In this document: one piece after another, positions 8,503 through 18,334 of the stretch
Layout: the number at the start of each line of letters is the position of its first letter
Position numbering within the stretch: the first letter of the stretch is position 1
NCBI RefSeq assembly: GCF_014253075.1
Contig: NZ_JACLZJ010000003.1
Span: forward strand, 1 to 64,000
DNA length: 64,000 bases
From: Ochrobactrum sp. CM-21-5
GTDB taxonomy: Bacteria; Pseudomonadota; Alphaproteobacteria; Rhizobiales; Rhizobiaceae
Direction: 5' to 3'
Notes under the pieces: generated by a model
What the model saw: only the letters and a program-made list of their open reading frames with translations
Told to the model about the DNA's origin: nothing
Database searches by the model: none
Made by a program: the position numbers and the translations under genes

Positions 8503-9273
8503 TCAAAGAGGATTATCCTTCAAAAAGGCCAGCACACCTTGCTTGTAAACCTTGTCGCCCACAGCCAACATGTGGTCGCGTCCCGGAATGTCGAGTGCCT
8601 GCCCATTCCGCAACAGGTCGGCAAGTTCATGTGGGTTTCCGGCAATATCGTCATTGGTACCCACAGCCACCAGAACCGGTTGCATGATGCGGGCAATTGC
8701 TTCGGCCGGCACCAGCTCCTTGGAGGTAATGACGCAGGCCGCGAGTGCGATACGGTCGCTCTTGGTCTGATCGGCGAACTTCCGAAACATCTGACCGCGT
8801 GGATGCGTGATCGTGGCGGGATCATCGGCAAGCAACGCCTCACCAATCGGTTCCCAGTCGCCCGCACCCGTCACCATGCCGATTCCAAGACCGCCGAAAA
8901 CAGCGCTGTGTACTCGCTCCGGATGTTCGAGAGCGAGAAATGCTGAAATGCGCGCGCCCATGGAATACCCCATGACATGCGCTTTTTCGACCCCCAGATG
9001 ATCCAGCAATGCTGCCGCATCGCCTGCCATTTTCGTCGGCGTATAGTCGTCCGCATCGTGGCTCTTGTCCGAGAAACCATGCCCGCGATCATCGATCGCA
9101 ATCACTCGATAACCGGCTTCCGTCAGCGTTCGAAACCAGCCTGGCGATACCCAGTTGACAAGGCTCGATGACGCAAAGCCGTGAATGAGCAGAATGGGAT
9201 CGCCTTCTCCGTCCTGACGATACGCAAGACGCAAACCGTCATGTTCGAAATATTCGATATCGAGCGCACTCAC
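8503..9273 (-). CDS. Alpha/beta-fold hydrolase
   Basis: A typical single-domain hydrolase: oxyanion-hole motif LLIHGFASS, nucleophile elbow GYSMGA, catalytic Asp in VGTNDD and His in GRDHMLAVGD. Substrate unknown. I prefer the GTG at 9273, which gives SALDIEYFEHDGL after the first residue and has AGGA upstream. The longer ATG form (9318) would overlap the upstream DUF192 gene by 13 bases, so the two are probably co-transcribed either way. Confidence 0.88.
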   Translation of the reverse strand: MSALDIEYFEHDGLRLAYRQDGEGDPILLIHGFASSSLVNWVSPGWFRTLTEAGYRVIAIDDRGHGFSDKSHDADDYTPTKMAGDAAALLDHLGVEKAHVMGYSMGARISAFLALEHPERVHSAVFGGLGIGMVTGAGDWEPIGEALLADDPATITHPRGQMFRKFADQTKSDRIALAACVITSKELVPAEAIARIMQPVLVAVGTNDDIAGNPHELADLLRNGQALDIPGRDHMLAVGDKVYKQGVLAFLKDNPL

Positions 9274-9305
9274 CTGTTTTAGTCCTTTGATTTTGGCGTG
9301 GATTT

Positions 9306-9782
9306 TTATGAACGGCATTCGCCGCAGATCACACGATGAATCGCCTTGTCACCACGTTTAATGCCAGTCCGCTTGACGGTCCCGGCCAGCAATTCAACGA
9401 CATACGCCGCCGGAGCTTCCGAGGAAATGATATTTTCGGAGAATGGCACCGCATTCTCATGAATCGACGAAACCTCCCCCCTGTCATCAAGGAAAACCAT
9501 GTCGAGCGGCGAAGGAGTGTTCTGCATCCACATCATGACCCGGCGCATTTTCCCGAAAATAAAGATCATGGCTCGATCTTTGGGAAAGTCAGTGCGCCAC
9601 ATGAGACCGCGCACACGGGCCTCATCCGTATCGGCGACCTCAAGATCGAAGGAAGCCTTGCCTTTCACCGTCAGGAAAACGAGCGGTTCTTTGTCTACCG
9701 GCAGCAGCATGGGGCTGGCCTCATCGGCTTGTGCTGCAAAAGCGATAAAGACAAACACGACAGCGAGAAAAAAGCGGCCCAT
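9306..9782 (-). CDS. Exported DUF192 family protein
   Basis: The protein has 158 residues with a signal peptide (1-19, ending AAQA). The DUF192 core follows: EVADTDEARVRGLMWRTDFP, MIFIFGKMRRVMMWMQNTPSPLDMVFLD (28 residues in two blocks), then IHENAVP and an AYVVEL end. Function is unknown; the family is periplasmic in most proteobacteria. It lies directly upstream of the hydrolase gene. Confidence 0.85.
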   Translation of the reverse strand: MGRFFLAVVFVFIAFAAQADEASPMLLPVDKEPLVFLTVKGKASFDLEVADTDEARVRGLMWRTDFPKDRAMIFIFGKMRRVMMWMQNTPSPLDMVFLDDRGEVSSIHENAVPFSENIISSEAPAAYVVELLAGTVKRTGIKRGDKAIHRVICGECRS

Positions 9783-9951
9783 ATATTATCCGTAATCTGA
9801 AAGTCATTTCCGGCTGTTCCGGAGCGTTGGCTGACAAGATTATCAACGCGACCGCCTAGCAGCAAGGGCTGCCTGCTCATCCATCACCGGCTTGTTACCA
9901 CAGCGAAACAGGATAATGCAGCCTGACTTGTTCAGGCCGTCGGGTGGTTGC

Positions 9952-10533
9952 TCAATGTGAAACGGGAATCGCCGTACCGAGGTCCGGATGGATTTCGGCG
10001 GCCATCAAGCCTTTTTCACCATTGCCGAAACGAATGAGCACGACCTGACCAGGACGAAGTTCCATCATCCCGAAACGACGCAACGTTTCCATATGAATGA
10101 AAATATCTTCCGTACCCTCGCCGCGCGTCAAAAAGCCAAAGCCCTTGGTACGGTTGAACCATTTGACGATGACCCGCTCCAGCCCGCTTGACGGCGTGAC
10201 GGTAACATGCGTGCGCTGCGGCGGCATTTGTGCAGGATGCACTGCCGTGGACGTATCCATGGAAATGACACGGAAGCATTGCAGCCCGCGATCACCCTGA
10301 CGGACCTCGCAAACGATACGGGCACCCTCAAGTGCCGTCTGAAAGCCATCGCGGCGAAGCGATGTGACATGAAGCAGAATATCGGAAAAGCCCGGTTCAT
10401 CAGGCACGATAAAACCGTACCCCTTGGCGACGTCAAACCACTTTATATGGCCAGATATCTCGACAAGATCCCCAATCTCTTCCGAGGAGTGCAGGCTGCG
10501 AAACTGGTCATTCGACACCGACTTGTCCGCCAT
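9952..10533 (-). CDS. Double cold-shock-domain protein
   Basis: The 193-residue protein has two cold-shock domains joined by a linker of about 25 residues. Domain 1 (about 27-92) has KGYGFI at 37-42 and DILLHV at 51-56; domain 2 (about 120-183) has KGFGFL at 130-135 and DIFIHM at 143-148, the RNP1 and RNP2 nucleic-acid-binding motifs. Such tandem proteins bind single-stranded RNA or DNA. The start at 10533 has a strong GAGGAGGGG upstream. Regulation by temperature is not implied by the sequence. Confidence 0.9.
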   Translation of the reverse strand: MADKSVSNDQFRSLHSSEEIGDLVEISGHIKWFDVAKGYGFIVPDEPGFSDILLHVTSLRRDGFQTALEGARIVCEVRQGDRGLQCFRVISMDTSTAVHPAQMPPQRTHVTVTPSSGLERVIVKWFNRTKGFGFLTRGEGTEDIFIHMETLRRFGMMELRPGQVVLIRFGNGEKGLMAAEIHPDLGTAIPVSH

Positions 10534-10893
10534 GCGTTCGCCCCTCCTCTGTTCTTCCAATCCGATTCCGACCTGATTCTCGTCCAAAGAATAACACTTC
10601 CTTAACCCAAAGCGGCAAGCCTAAACTTCCGTTCTCCCCTATGATCACCACAGACTTTGTCGTTTCATGGTTACTTCCCCAAACGCTAAAATATGAAAAC
10701 GGTCACACTCTCGAAGATATGGCGATATTGGCGTCTGGCAACTTTCCATTCTCAGATATTTTGAAGTGCTCCCACGCCAATGCGCTTGACGTGACCACGT
10801 ATAAAGCCTTTGGAGAGCATAAGGGCGAACCAATCCCGTGGACATGCGTTTTGCCTGTAGCACCGATCAATTTCAGCAACAGTGGAGAATATT
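10534..10893. other. 360-base intergenic region, no gene seen
   Basis: This separates two divergent genes. An open frame at 10641-10928 overlaps gloA out of frame and resembles nothing. I see no clear promoter or RNA structure. Confidence 0.5.
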
Positions 10894-11334
10894 ATGCGCT
10901 ATCTTCATACGATGGTTCGAATTCGTGACATCGATGAATCGCTCGATTTCTACGTGAACAAGTTCGGCCTTGAAGAAATCCGCCGCACGGAAAATGAAAA
11001 AGGCCGCTTCACGCTGATTTTCCTTGCCGCCCCTTCGGACAAGGATCGTGCTCAATCCGAACGTGCCCCTGAACTGGAACTCACCTATAATTGGAATCCC
11101 GAAACCTATACAGGCGGACGCAATTTCGGCCACCTGGCCTATATGGTCGACGACATCTATGAGACGTGCCAGAAACTGCATGACGCGGGCGTAACAATCA
11201 ATCGCCCGCCCCGCGACGGCCATATGGCGTTCATCAAATCGCCGGACGAGATCTCCATCGAACTCATTCAGAAAGGCGAACCCCTGGCTCCGAAAGAACC
11301 TTGGGCTTCTGCACCGAATATCGGCAGCTGGTAA
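10894..11334 (+). CDS. gloA: Lactoylglutathione lyase (glyoxalase I)
   Basis: GloA converts the methylglyoxal-glutathione hemithioacetal to S-lactoylglutathione. The 146-residue single-subunit form has the four metal ligands His5, Glu62 (in LELTYNW), His80 (FGHLAY) and Glu123 (SIELIQ), matching the E. coli nickel-type enzyme. GGAGA precedes the ATG. A terminator follows directly. Confidence 0.93.
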   Translation: MRYLHTMVRIRDIDESLDFYVNKFGLEEIRRTENEKGRFTLIFLAAPSDKDRAQSERAPELELTYNWNPETYTGGRNFGHLAYMVDDIYETCQKLHDAGVTINRPPRDGHMAFIKSPDEISIELIQKGEPLAPKEPWASAPNIGSW

Positions 11335-11344
11335 TGCCGCAAAC

Positions 11345-11377
11345 AAAAAAGCCCGGTCACAAGACCGGGCTTTTTTC
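11345..11377. terminator. Bidirectional rho-independent terminator
   Basis: AAAAAAGCCCGGTC / GACCGGGCTTTTTT hairpin between convergent gloA and the Tim44-domain gene. Confidence 0.92.
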
Positions 11378-11394
11378 CTGATGATTATATGAAC

Positions 11395-12429
11395 TTAATC
11401 GGTGCCCTGAATGGCTGCAAGCTGCCACTCATTGCCGTCCTTGCGCGTAAAGGTCCATATCTCGGTGCTCTCAACCGCTTCATCCGGATTGCCTTCGACA
11501 ACCGCACCGGTATTGCGGTCCAGCATGACGTCAACAGCGGAATAGCGGATTGCAACCGTTGCATAGTCGGTATCATCTTCGCGCCAAGCTTCGGCAATAT
11601 CCCCCTGAAGGAGCTTCACATCCTTTACTTCGTTGCGCATGCCGCTGGAGGCGATTTCGCCAAGCTCCTCGGCGAGATAGGACATCGCTTCAGGTGTGGT
11701 CAGCGTGCGAAGCGCCGCGTAATCCTCGCGACCATAGGCACTCTGGATTTCAGCCAGCATCACTTCAAAGCGGTCGAGATCGGCCTGACCGACTTCAATA
11801 GGGGCGCCTTCCACCACAGGCGTAGCCACGACTTCTGCTTGCTTGGTCTGGAACGGGTTGACCGACGGCGTATGGCCGCCCAAATTTCCCTGCGGTGCGG
11901 CACTCTTGGCCGCGCCGAAAGGCTGAGCGGCACCGAAGGGCTGCCCACCCGCGTTACCGGCCGCCGCCGTTTGGCGACGATTTGCGAACATGCGCATAAC
12001 AAACATGGCAATCAGCGCGATGACCGCGACCTGCAACAGCAGGCCGAACATGCCAGCAAGACCGCCAAGGCCGTTGCCAAGCAGCATGCCGATCAGACCG
12101 CCGACAAGCAGGCCACCGAGCATGGAACGACCGAAATTACCGAACATACCGCCCGACCGTTGAGCGGAAGCGGCATTTTGCGCACCCGCCGCAGGTCGCG
12201 TTGTCTGGGTAGCGCCTGTGTTCGGCGTCATCGAACGTTCGATAGGTGCAGCGTTGTTCGGCGCGGTGCGTGTCGGCGCAGGCGCCTGATAGGTACGCGC
12301 GCCGCGGCTGCCAAAACCGCCTCCGCCTGCACGGCGAGCCTCGGCAAAATCGACAGCGGCAAAGGAAGCTATAAGCCCCAGTGCAATGGCGGCTGTCAGT
12401 TTGGTCAGGCGGTTTCCGGAACCCGGCAT
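11395..12429 (-). CDS. Tim44-domain membrane protein
   Basis: The 344-residue protein has a signal-like segment (1-29), a low-complexity region rich in Ala, Gly, Pro and Thr, a glycine-rich hydrophobic stretch (about 93-150) that would span the membrane, and a C-terminal Tim44-like domain (about 205-344: DLDRFEVMLAEIQSAYGRED, then WREDD and VEGNPDEAVESTEIWTFTR). In mitochondria Tim44 tethers Hsp70 to the import pore; bacterial homologues are of uncertain role in inner-membrane assembly. Confidence 0.85.
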   Translation of the reverse strand: MPGSGNRLTKLTAAIALGLIASFAAVDFAEARRAGGGGFGSRGARTYQAPAPTRTAPNNAAPIERSMTPNTGATQTTRPAAGAQNAASAQRSGGMFGNFGRSMLGGLLVGGLIGMLLGNGLGGLAGMFGLLLQVAVIALIAMFVMRMFANRRQTAAAGNAGGQPFGAAQPFGAAKSAAPQGNLGGHTPSVNPFQTKQAEVVATPVVEGAPIEVGQADLDRFEVMLAEIQSAYGREDYAALRTLTTPEAMSYLAEELGEIASSGMRNEVKDVKLLQGDIAEAWREDDTDYATVAIRYSAVDVMLDRNTGAVVEGNPDEAVESTEIWTFTRKDGNEWQLAAIQGTD

Positions 12430-12533
12430 CGGTTTCTCCCATTTAGAGACATATCTGAATGTTTAAATCAGTGCTCATATGGGAATTGCGCCCCATTCTC
12501 CACAAGAGCGCAAAAGAAAAAAATCGAGAATTT

Positions 12534-14318
12534 TCAAACAGGCAGCGCTGCATCCAGAATCTGTATCTGAGGAGAGACGGAGCCATTCCAGTGATTTAGC
12601 GAAAGATTGCCTGCGACATGCACGCTCTGGCCAATATTATTGAACAGGAAGCGTCCCAGGTCGCCTTCCGCAGCCCGAAAAGCAATTGCATTAACCCGTT
12701 TTCCATCGGCACCACGAAGCGCCACGCGCACATGATCCCGCCCCACGCCACGCACATCGGCCAGCACATGATGTGGCAGCGCCAGAACCGGCTGAGGATG
12801 CGCAGAACCGTACGGCCCGGCCTTCTGCAAGGCTTCATAGAGCGAAACGTTGGCTCCTGAAGCGGCCAGCGCTCCGTCTATGGAAAGGCTTTGGCTTTGG
12901 CGTAATCGCGCAACAATCTGCGCGGATTCTTCCTCGAAATAAGCTCTAAGCGCGCCAAGCTTGCTCTGCTCGATCGTAATGCCCGCTGCCATTGCGTGGC
13001 CTCCCCCCTTGATCAGCAAACCCTTGTCAATTGCGCCGCGCACCAGCCTGCCGAGATCAAGACCGGCAATGGACCTCCCGGACCCAGATCCAACGCCGTT
13101 CGCGTTGAATGCAATGGCGAAAGCGGGACGCCGCGCTTTATCCTTCAGGCGGGAGGCAAGCAGCCCCACTATGCCCGGATGCCAGCGGTCGCTTGCCGTC
13201 ACGATAACGGACGCTCCTGCCCCTCCCGAAATCTCAAGCGCCGCCTCGGCTTCAGCTTCCAGGAGCATTTCGGCCTCCATGGCCTGACGTTCCTGATTGA
13301 GCCGATCTAGTTCCATGGAAATGGGGTCAGCCAAAGCCGGGTCGTCCAGCGTCAACAAACGCGCGCCAAGCCCGGCATCGCCGATACGCCCGCCAGCATT
13401 GATGCGCGGGCCAATCAGGAAGCCCAGATGGAAAGCATTCAGCGGCTCGCCAATCCTTGAAACGCGAGCCAGCGCGGCAAGTCCGGCATTGCTTTGGGTG
13501 CGGGCAACCAGCAGGCCCTTGACGACAAAGGCCCGGTTGACGCCTTTAAGCGGCACCACATCGCACACCGTCGCCAATGCAACCAGATCAAGCATTGAAA
13601 GTAGATCCGGGCCTGGGGCCCTGCCGCGTTCACGCAGTATCTTCGTCACTTGAACGAGCGTCAGAAACACGACGCCCGCCGCACACAAATGGCCCTGTTG
13701 AGAAATATCGTCTTCACGGTTCGGATTGACGATAGCTACCGCGTCCTCCGGCAAGTCACCGCCGACCTGATGGTGGTCGAGCACAACGACATCGGCACCG
13801 GCCTGCTTTGCAGCCGTGATCGATGGCGCACTGTTAGTGCCGCAATCGACCGTGACAATGAGACTTGCACCTTTGGCAACCAGCTCACGCATCGCGTCAG
13901 GATTTGGGCCATAACCTTCAAAGATACGGTCGGGGATATAAATCGAATGGGCAATGCCGTGATGTTTAAGAAACCGTGCCATCAGTGCCGAAGAACAGGC
14001 TCCATCGACATCGTAGTCACCGAATATGGCCACGGTCTCCCGCCGCTCGATCGCATCGGCTATACGATCGGCGGCATTCTCCATATCCGTCAGCATTGCC
14101 GGATCGGGCATGAGATTGCGAAGCGTGGGATCGACGAACTCCGGCGCCCCCTCCACCGTAACGCCCCGCCCCGCCAGCACCCGCGCCACCAGATCGGTAA
14201 TACCGTGGTGCTGCGCGATGGCCAGCGCCGTATTGGCTTCACGCAGGCCAAGCCGGTCCACCCATTTCTGGCCGGTTGCGGATTGTTTTATTCCAAGGAA
14301 AAGGCGCTCTGTCGTCAT
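12534..14318 (-). CDS. recJ: Single-stranded-DNA-specific exonuclease RecJ
   Basis: RecJ degrades single-stranded DNA 5' to 3' in recombination and repair. The 594-residue length is normal. DHH-phosphoesterase motifs are in place: motif I FGDYDVDG with Asp101 and Asp103/105, motif II VTVDCG, motif III LDHH (Asp181-His183), and the DHHA1 motif KGGGHAMAAG in the second domain. A C-terminal OB domain follows (about 470-594). It stands alone, with a terminator hairpin upstream belonging to glpX. Confidence 0.95.
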   Translation of the reverse strand: MTTERLFLGIKQSATGQKWVDRLGLREANTALAIAQHHGITDLVARVLAGRGVTVEGAPEFVDPTLRNLMPDPAMLTDMENAADRIADAIERRETVAIFGDYDVDGACSSALMARFLKHHGIAHSIYIPDRIFEGYGPNPDAMRELVAKGASLIVTVDCGTNSAPSITAAKQAGADVVVLDHHQVGGDLPEDAVAIVNPNREDDISQQGHLCAAGVVFLTLVQVTKILRERGRAPGPDLLSMLDLVALATVCDVVPLKGVNRAFVVKGLLVARTQSNAGLAALARVSRIGEPLNAFHLGFLIGPRINAGGRIGDAGLGARLLTLDDPALADPISMELDRLNQERQAMEAEMLLEAEAEAALEISGGAGASVIVTASDRWHPGIVGLLASRLKDKARRPAFAIAFNANGVGSGSGRSIAGLDLGRLVRGAIDKGLLIKGGGHAMAAGITIEQSKLGALRAYFEEESAQIVARLRQSQSLSIDGALAASGANVSLYEALQKAGPYGSAHPQPVLALPHHVLADVRGVGRDHVRVALRGADGKRVNAIAFRAAEGDLGRFLFNNIGQSVHVAGNLSLNHWNGSVSPQIQILDAALPV

Positions 14319-14336
14319 AATCCCCTTAAAGACACA

Positions 14337-14366
14337 AAAGGCGGCATTTTTGCAATGCCGCCTTTT
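14337..14366 (-). terminator. Rho-independent terminator of glpX
   Basis: AAAAGGCGGCAT / ATGCCGCCTTTT hairpin between glpX and recJ, both on the reverse strand. Confidence 0.85.
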
Positions 14367-14387
14367 GCCAACCAGTATGCTGTCCTG

Positions 14388-15374
14388 TCAGAACTTAGAA
14401 AGGTCCTGATGACGAGCCTTGATTTCACGGATGGTTTGTGAGCTGGAACGCATCACGATAGTGTGTGTCTGGATATAATCGCGCGCGAACTTGACGCCGG
14501 AAAGCATATTGCCGTCTGTCACGCCGGTGGCCGCGAAGAGCACATCGCCCTTGGCCATTTCTTCCATCGTGTAGACTTTTTTTGGATCGGCGATGCCCAT
14601 CTTGGCCGCACGTGCAATCTTTTCATCGGTATTGAGCTGAAGACGGCCCTGCATCTGGCCTCCGATGCAGCGCAGCGCAGCCGCAGCCAGCACGCCTTCA
14701 GGTGCACCGCCGATGCCGATATAGATATCGATGCCGGTTTCATCCGGGCTCGTCGTATGCATCACACCCGCAACATCACCATCACCGATGAGACGGATCG
14801 CAGCTCCCGTTGCCCTCACTTCCTCGATCAGGCGCGCATGACGCGGTCGATCCATGATGCAGGCCGTGATTTCGTTCGGCTTCACACCCTTGGCCTTGGC
14901 AATAGACATAATGTTGTCGGTTGGCGTCGCATCGAGATCGACAACACCCATCGGATAGCCGGGGCCAACGGCGATCTTTTCCATGTACACGTCAGGTGCA
15001 TAGAGAAGATTACCCTTTTCCGCGATGGCGATAACGGCAAGCGAGTTCGGCAGGTTCTTGGCGCAGATCGTCGTGCCTTCCAGCGGATCAAGAGCGATAT
15101 CGACGTCCGGTCCCTGTTTGGTACCGACTTCTTCGCCGATATACAGCATCGGCGCTTCATCACGCTCGCCTTCGCCAATCACGACCGTACCGGCAATCGG
15201 CAAACGGTTGAGCTCCTGACGCATGGCATCGACGGCAGCCTGATCGGCAGCCATTTCATCGCCGCGCCCCCGCAGCCTTGCCGCAGCCACTGCTGCACGC
15301 TCGGCCACGCGGACCAGCTCCAGCGTCAGAATGCGATCCAGTCCATGGGGGTGCTGCTCTGCGGTTTTGGCCAT
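14388..15374 (-). CDS. glpX: Class II fructose-1,6-bisphosphatase
   Basis: GlpX hydrolyses fructose 1,6-bisphosphate in gluconeogenesis. The 328-residue protein carries the family motifs VIGEGERDEAPML (65-77), VDIALDPLEGTT (91-102, metal-binding Asp and Glu) and IGIGGAPEGVLAA. Since many Brucellaceae grow on gluconeogenic substrates, it is probably a main phosphatase. It follows hom after 247 bases with no gene between. Confidence 0.95.
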   Translation of the reverse strand: MAKTAEQHPHGLDRILTLELVRVAERAAVAAARLRGRGDEMAADQAAVDAMRQELNRLPIAGTVVIGEGERDEAPMLYIGEEVGTKQGPDVDIALDPLEGTTICAKNLPNSLAVIAIAEKGNLLYAPDVYMEKIAVGPGYPMGVVDLDATPTDNIMSIAKAKGVKPNEITACIMDRPRHARLIEEVRATGAAIRLIGDGDVAGVMHTTSPDETGIDIYIGIGGAPEGVLAAAALRCIGGQMQGRLQLNTDEKIARAAKMGIADPKKVYTMEEMAKGDVLFAATGVTDGNMLSGVKFARDYIQTHTIVMRSSSQTIREIKARHQDLSKF

Positions 15375-15621
15375 TTGAACAAAGTCCTGAATTCGAATTG
15401 CGTTAAATGCGGCACAAACTGTGCCCGAACCTGCTTACACTGCCAGTTCCAGCCTGAACGCTATACCGACATTGTGCGAACCTTTTGTCAAAGTCCCCGC
15501 CCCCCTGCAAGAGCGGGAAAGCTGAAAACAATGTCATCTCAAACGCTTAATCGATTTAAGAACTACACGCTTCATTGCACCTTCTGGCGAGGCGTGATCG
15601 CGCCGCAAAACGGGAGGGCGC

Positions 15622-16941
15622 TCAGCCCGCCCGCTCGATCCGGATCATCTGCGGCTTATCCACCAGATGATCGTCCTTGAGAATGGCCTCAAGGGCTTTC
15701 TTGACTGCGGATTCGGTTGTCTCATGCGTGACAAGGATCACAGTCTTGATACCGTCCTGATTCGCACCATCCATCGGAGGGCGCTGGACGATCGATTCCA
15801 GAGAGATATCGTTTTCGGCCATGCGCTTGGCAATCGCTGCGAAGGCGCCTATGCGGTCGAGGACCGTCAGACGGATGAAGTACCCGCCTGCATGTTTGCG
15901 CATCTTGGCGCGTTTGTACGGCTGCAAGGCCTTGGCAGGCGTACCGAAAACCGGACCATGCTGAAAACCGGGACGGCTTTTGGCAATATCCGCGACATCG
16001 CCGATCACGGCAGACGCCGTCGCATTACCACCCGCGCCAGGACCGGAAAGCAGAAGCTCACCAAGGAGATCGGTTTCAATCGCCACCGCATTGGTCACGC
16101 CATGCACCTGTGCAATGACTGACGACGTTGGTACCATTGTCGGGTGGACACGCTGCTCAATGCCGGTATCCGTTTTCTGCGCTACGCCGAGCAGCTTGAT
16201 GCGATAGCCCAGTTCATCCGCCGCGCGGATATCGGCCAGCGAAATATTGCTGATGCCTTCAAGATAAATATCGTCGGCAGCAATCTGCGTGCCGAAAGCA
16301 AGGCTGGTCAGCAGCGCAAGTTTGTGCGCGGTATCATTGCCTTCAATGTCGAACGTCGGATCAGCCTCGGCGTAACCTAGACGCTGGGCATCCTTCAGGC
16401 AGTCCTCGAAGGAAATCCCCTCTTCCCACATCCGGGTCAGGATGTAGTTGCAGGTTCCGTTCATTATGCCGTAAACGCGCGAAACCGTATTGCCGGTAAG
16501 CGACTCGCGCATCGCCTTGATAACGGGAATACCGCCCGCCACTGCCGCCTCGAAATTAAGAAGAACGCCTTTGTCTTCCGCAATCTTGGCAAGAGCCACG
16601 CCATGGCGTGCAAGCAATGCCTTGTTGGCTGTCACAACATGACGACTGGCACGCAAGGCAGCTTCAACGGACGCCTTGGCCGGTCCGCCCTCTCCACCGA
16701 TCAGTTCGACAAAGACATCAATCTCGGCCGATTTGGCCATCTCCACCGGATCATCGAACCATGCCATCCCGGTAAGGTCCACACCGCGGTCGCGGGTGCG
16801 ATCACGGGCGCTGACCGCCGTGACTGTAACTGGCTTTCCGCACTGACGCGTGAGCATGTCGGACTTGTCACGCAGAATACGCAACACCGAAGCACCAACG
16901 GTGCCGAGGCCGGCAACGCCGATCCGCAATGCATCACTCAT
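15622..16941 (-). CDS. hom: Homoserine dehydrogenase
   Basis: Hom reduces aspartate semialdehyde to homoserine on the way to threonine and methionine. The 439-residue monofunctional form has an N-terminal nucleotide fold (GVAGLGTVGASVLRIL), the catalytic region with GIMNGTCNYILTRM and GYAEADPTFDIEG, and a C-terminal ACT domain (about 355-430, RLTVLDRIGAFAAIAKRM) that in relatives binds threonine. It lies 44 bases after the aminotransferase gene, probably one operon. Confidence 0.95.
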   Translation of the reverse strand: MSDALRIGVAGLGTVGASVLRILRDKSDMLTRQCGKPVTVTAVSARDRTRDRGVDLTGMAWFDDPVEMAKSAEIDVFVELIGGEGGPAKASVEAALRASRHVVTANKALLARHGVALAKIAEDKGVLLNFEAAVAGGIPVIKAMRESLTGNTVSRVYGIMNGTCNYILTRMWEEGISFEDCLKDAQRLGYAEADPTFDIEGNDTAHKLALLTSLAFGTQIAADDIYLEGISNISLADIRAADELGYRIKLLGVAQKTDTGIEQRVHPTMVPTSSVIAQVHGVTNAVAIETDLLGELLLSGPGAGGNATASAVIGDVADIAKSRPGFQHGPVFGTPAKALQPYKRAKMRKHAGGYFIRLTVLDRIGAFAAIAKRMAENDISLESIVQRPPMDGANQDGIKTVILVTHETTESAVKKALEAILKDDHLVDKPQMIRIERAG

Positions 16942-16985
16942 TATATTGACCTTCTGAATGGAGTGGGAATGAAGCCTGGGGCGCG

Positions 16986-18206
16986 TTAACGGCGACCCTC
17001 AAGCGGAATCACATTATGCAGGTTCTCATCCGTCGTGGACAGGAAGCGCTTGATATTGCGCGCCGCCTGACGGATGCGATGTTCGTTTTCGACCAGCGCT
17101 ATACGAACGTAATCGTCGCCATGTTCACCGAAGCCGATGCCCGGCGCGACGGCAACATCGGCCATTTCAACCAGCAGCTTGGAGAATTCAAGCGACCCCA
17201 TAGGCTTGAACCGTTCAGGGATCGGCACCCATGCAAACATAGTCGCGGCAGGCGGCGGAACATCCCAGCCCGCACGACCGAAGCTTTCCACCAACACATC
17301 GCGGCGCTGCTTGTAAACATTGCGCACATAGGCAATGTCGGAACCGTCGCCGTTGAGCGCAGCCGTCGCGGCCACCTGAATAGGTGTGAAAGCACCATAA
17401 TCGAGATAGGACTTCACACGGGTCAAAGCTGCAATCAGACGTTCGTTGCCGACTGCGAAGCCCATGCGCCAGCCCGGCATGGAAAAAGTCTTCGACATGG
17501 AGGTGAACTCGACCGCCACATCCATCGCGCCGGGCACCTGCAGAACCGATGGCGGTGGGTTATCGTCGAAGTAAATTTCCGAATAAGCAAGATCGGACAG
17601 AATGACGATATCATGCTTGCGCGCGAAAGCCACCACATCCTTGTAGAAGTCGAGCGTCGCCACATAGGCCGTCGGGTTGGACGGGAAATTGAGGATGAGC
17701 GCAATCGGCTTGGGGATCGAGTGCTTCACGCCCCGCTCAAGCGTCGCGATAAAACTGTCGTCCGGCTTTGCCTGAACCGAACGGACGACACCGCCGGACA
17801 TAATGAATCCGAAGGAGTGGATCGGATAGGTCGGATCCGGGCAAAGCACGACATCGCCCGGCGCCGTGATGGCCTGTGCCATATTGGCGAAGCCCTCTTT
17901 TGAGCCGAGTGTGGCGACGACCTGCGTATCCGGGTTGAGTTTCACACCGAAGCGGCGCGCATAATATTGCGCCTGTGCGCGGCGCAGGCCGGGAATGCCT
18001 TTCGAAGCCGAATAGCGGTGCGCGCGCGGGTCCTGCACGGCTTCGCAAAGCTTATCGACAATGTTTTGTGGAGTGGGCAAATCGGGATTACCCATGCCAA
18101 GGTCGATAATGTCGGCTCCGGCCGCTCGCGCCGATGCCTTCAGGCGGTTGACCTGTTCAAAGACATAAGGGGGCAAGCGACGGATTTTATGAAATTCTTC
18201 CGACAT
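16986..18206 (-). CDS. alaC: PLP-dependent class I/II aminotransferase, AlaC type
   Basis: The 406-residue fold-type I aminotransferase matches the AlaC/YfdZ group, which makes alanine from pyruvate and glutamate. Motifs: DLGMGNPDLPTP, SKEGF, the aspartate-containing ILSDLAYSEIYFD, and the PLP lysine in TSMSKTFSMPGWR. Annotation as LL-diaminopimelate aminotransferase is common for the group. Its position just upstream of hom suggests a link to aspartate-family amino acids, but substrate cannot be fixed from sequence. GGAGG precedes the ATG. Confidence 0.85.
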   Translation of the reverse strand: MSEEFHKIRRLPPYVFEQVNRLKASARAAGADIIDLGMGNPDLPTPQNIVDKLCEAVQDPRAHRYSASKGIPGLRRAQAQYYARRFGVKLNPDTQVVATLGSKEGFANMAQAITAPGDVVLCPDPTYPIHSFGFIMSGGVVRSVQAKPDDSFIATLERGVKHSIPKPIALILNFPSNPTAYVATLDFYKDVVAFARKHDIVILSDLAYSEIYFDDNPPPSVLQVPGAMDVAVEFTSMSKTFSMPGWRMGFAVGNERLIAALTRVKSYLDYGAFTPIQVAATAALNGDGSDIAYVRNVYKQRRDVLVESFGRAGWDVPPPAATMFAWVPIPERFKPMGSLEFSKLLVEMADVAVAPGIGFGEHGDDYVRIALVENEHRIRQAARNIKRFLSTTDENLHNVIPLEGRR

Positions 18207-18334
18207 GATCCTGTTCCAAAGGAGGGTTAAAGGTAAGAGCGCATATGCGCCGCAAAGGAGCTATACACCGGTTATCGAATCGGGTCGAGACTTGTTGCCA
18301 TAGCTTGTTTGCGACTATTCGGCCTATGAAAAGC

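Noticed and set aside
10641-10928. Open frame of 95 codons before gloA
   Set aside because: It overlaps the gloA start in another frame, has no good ribosome-binding site and no recognisable protein features.
11389-12570. Forward open frame of 393 codons opposite the Tim44-domain gene
   Set aside because: The reverse frame has a signal segment and Tim44 domain; the forward one has no motif and low-complexity His/Arg stretches.
14463-15680. Long forward open frame of 405 codons
   Set aside because: It lies opposite glpX and the start of the next gene; translation shows no domain and the glpX motifs are certain.
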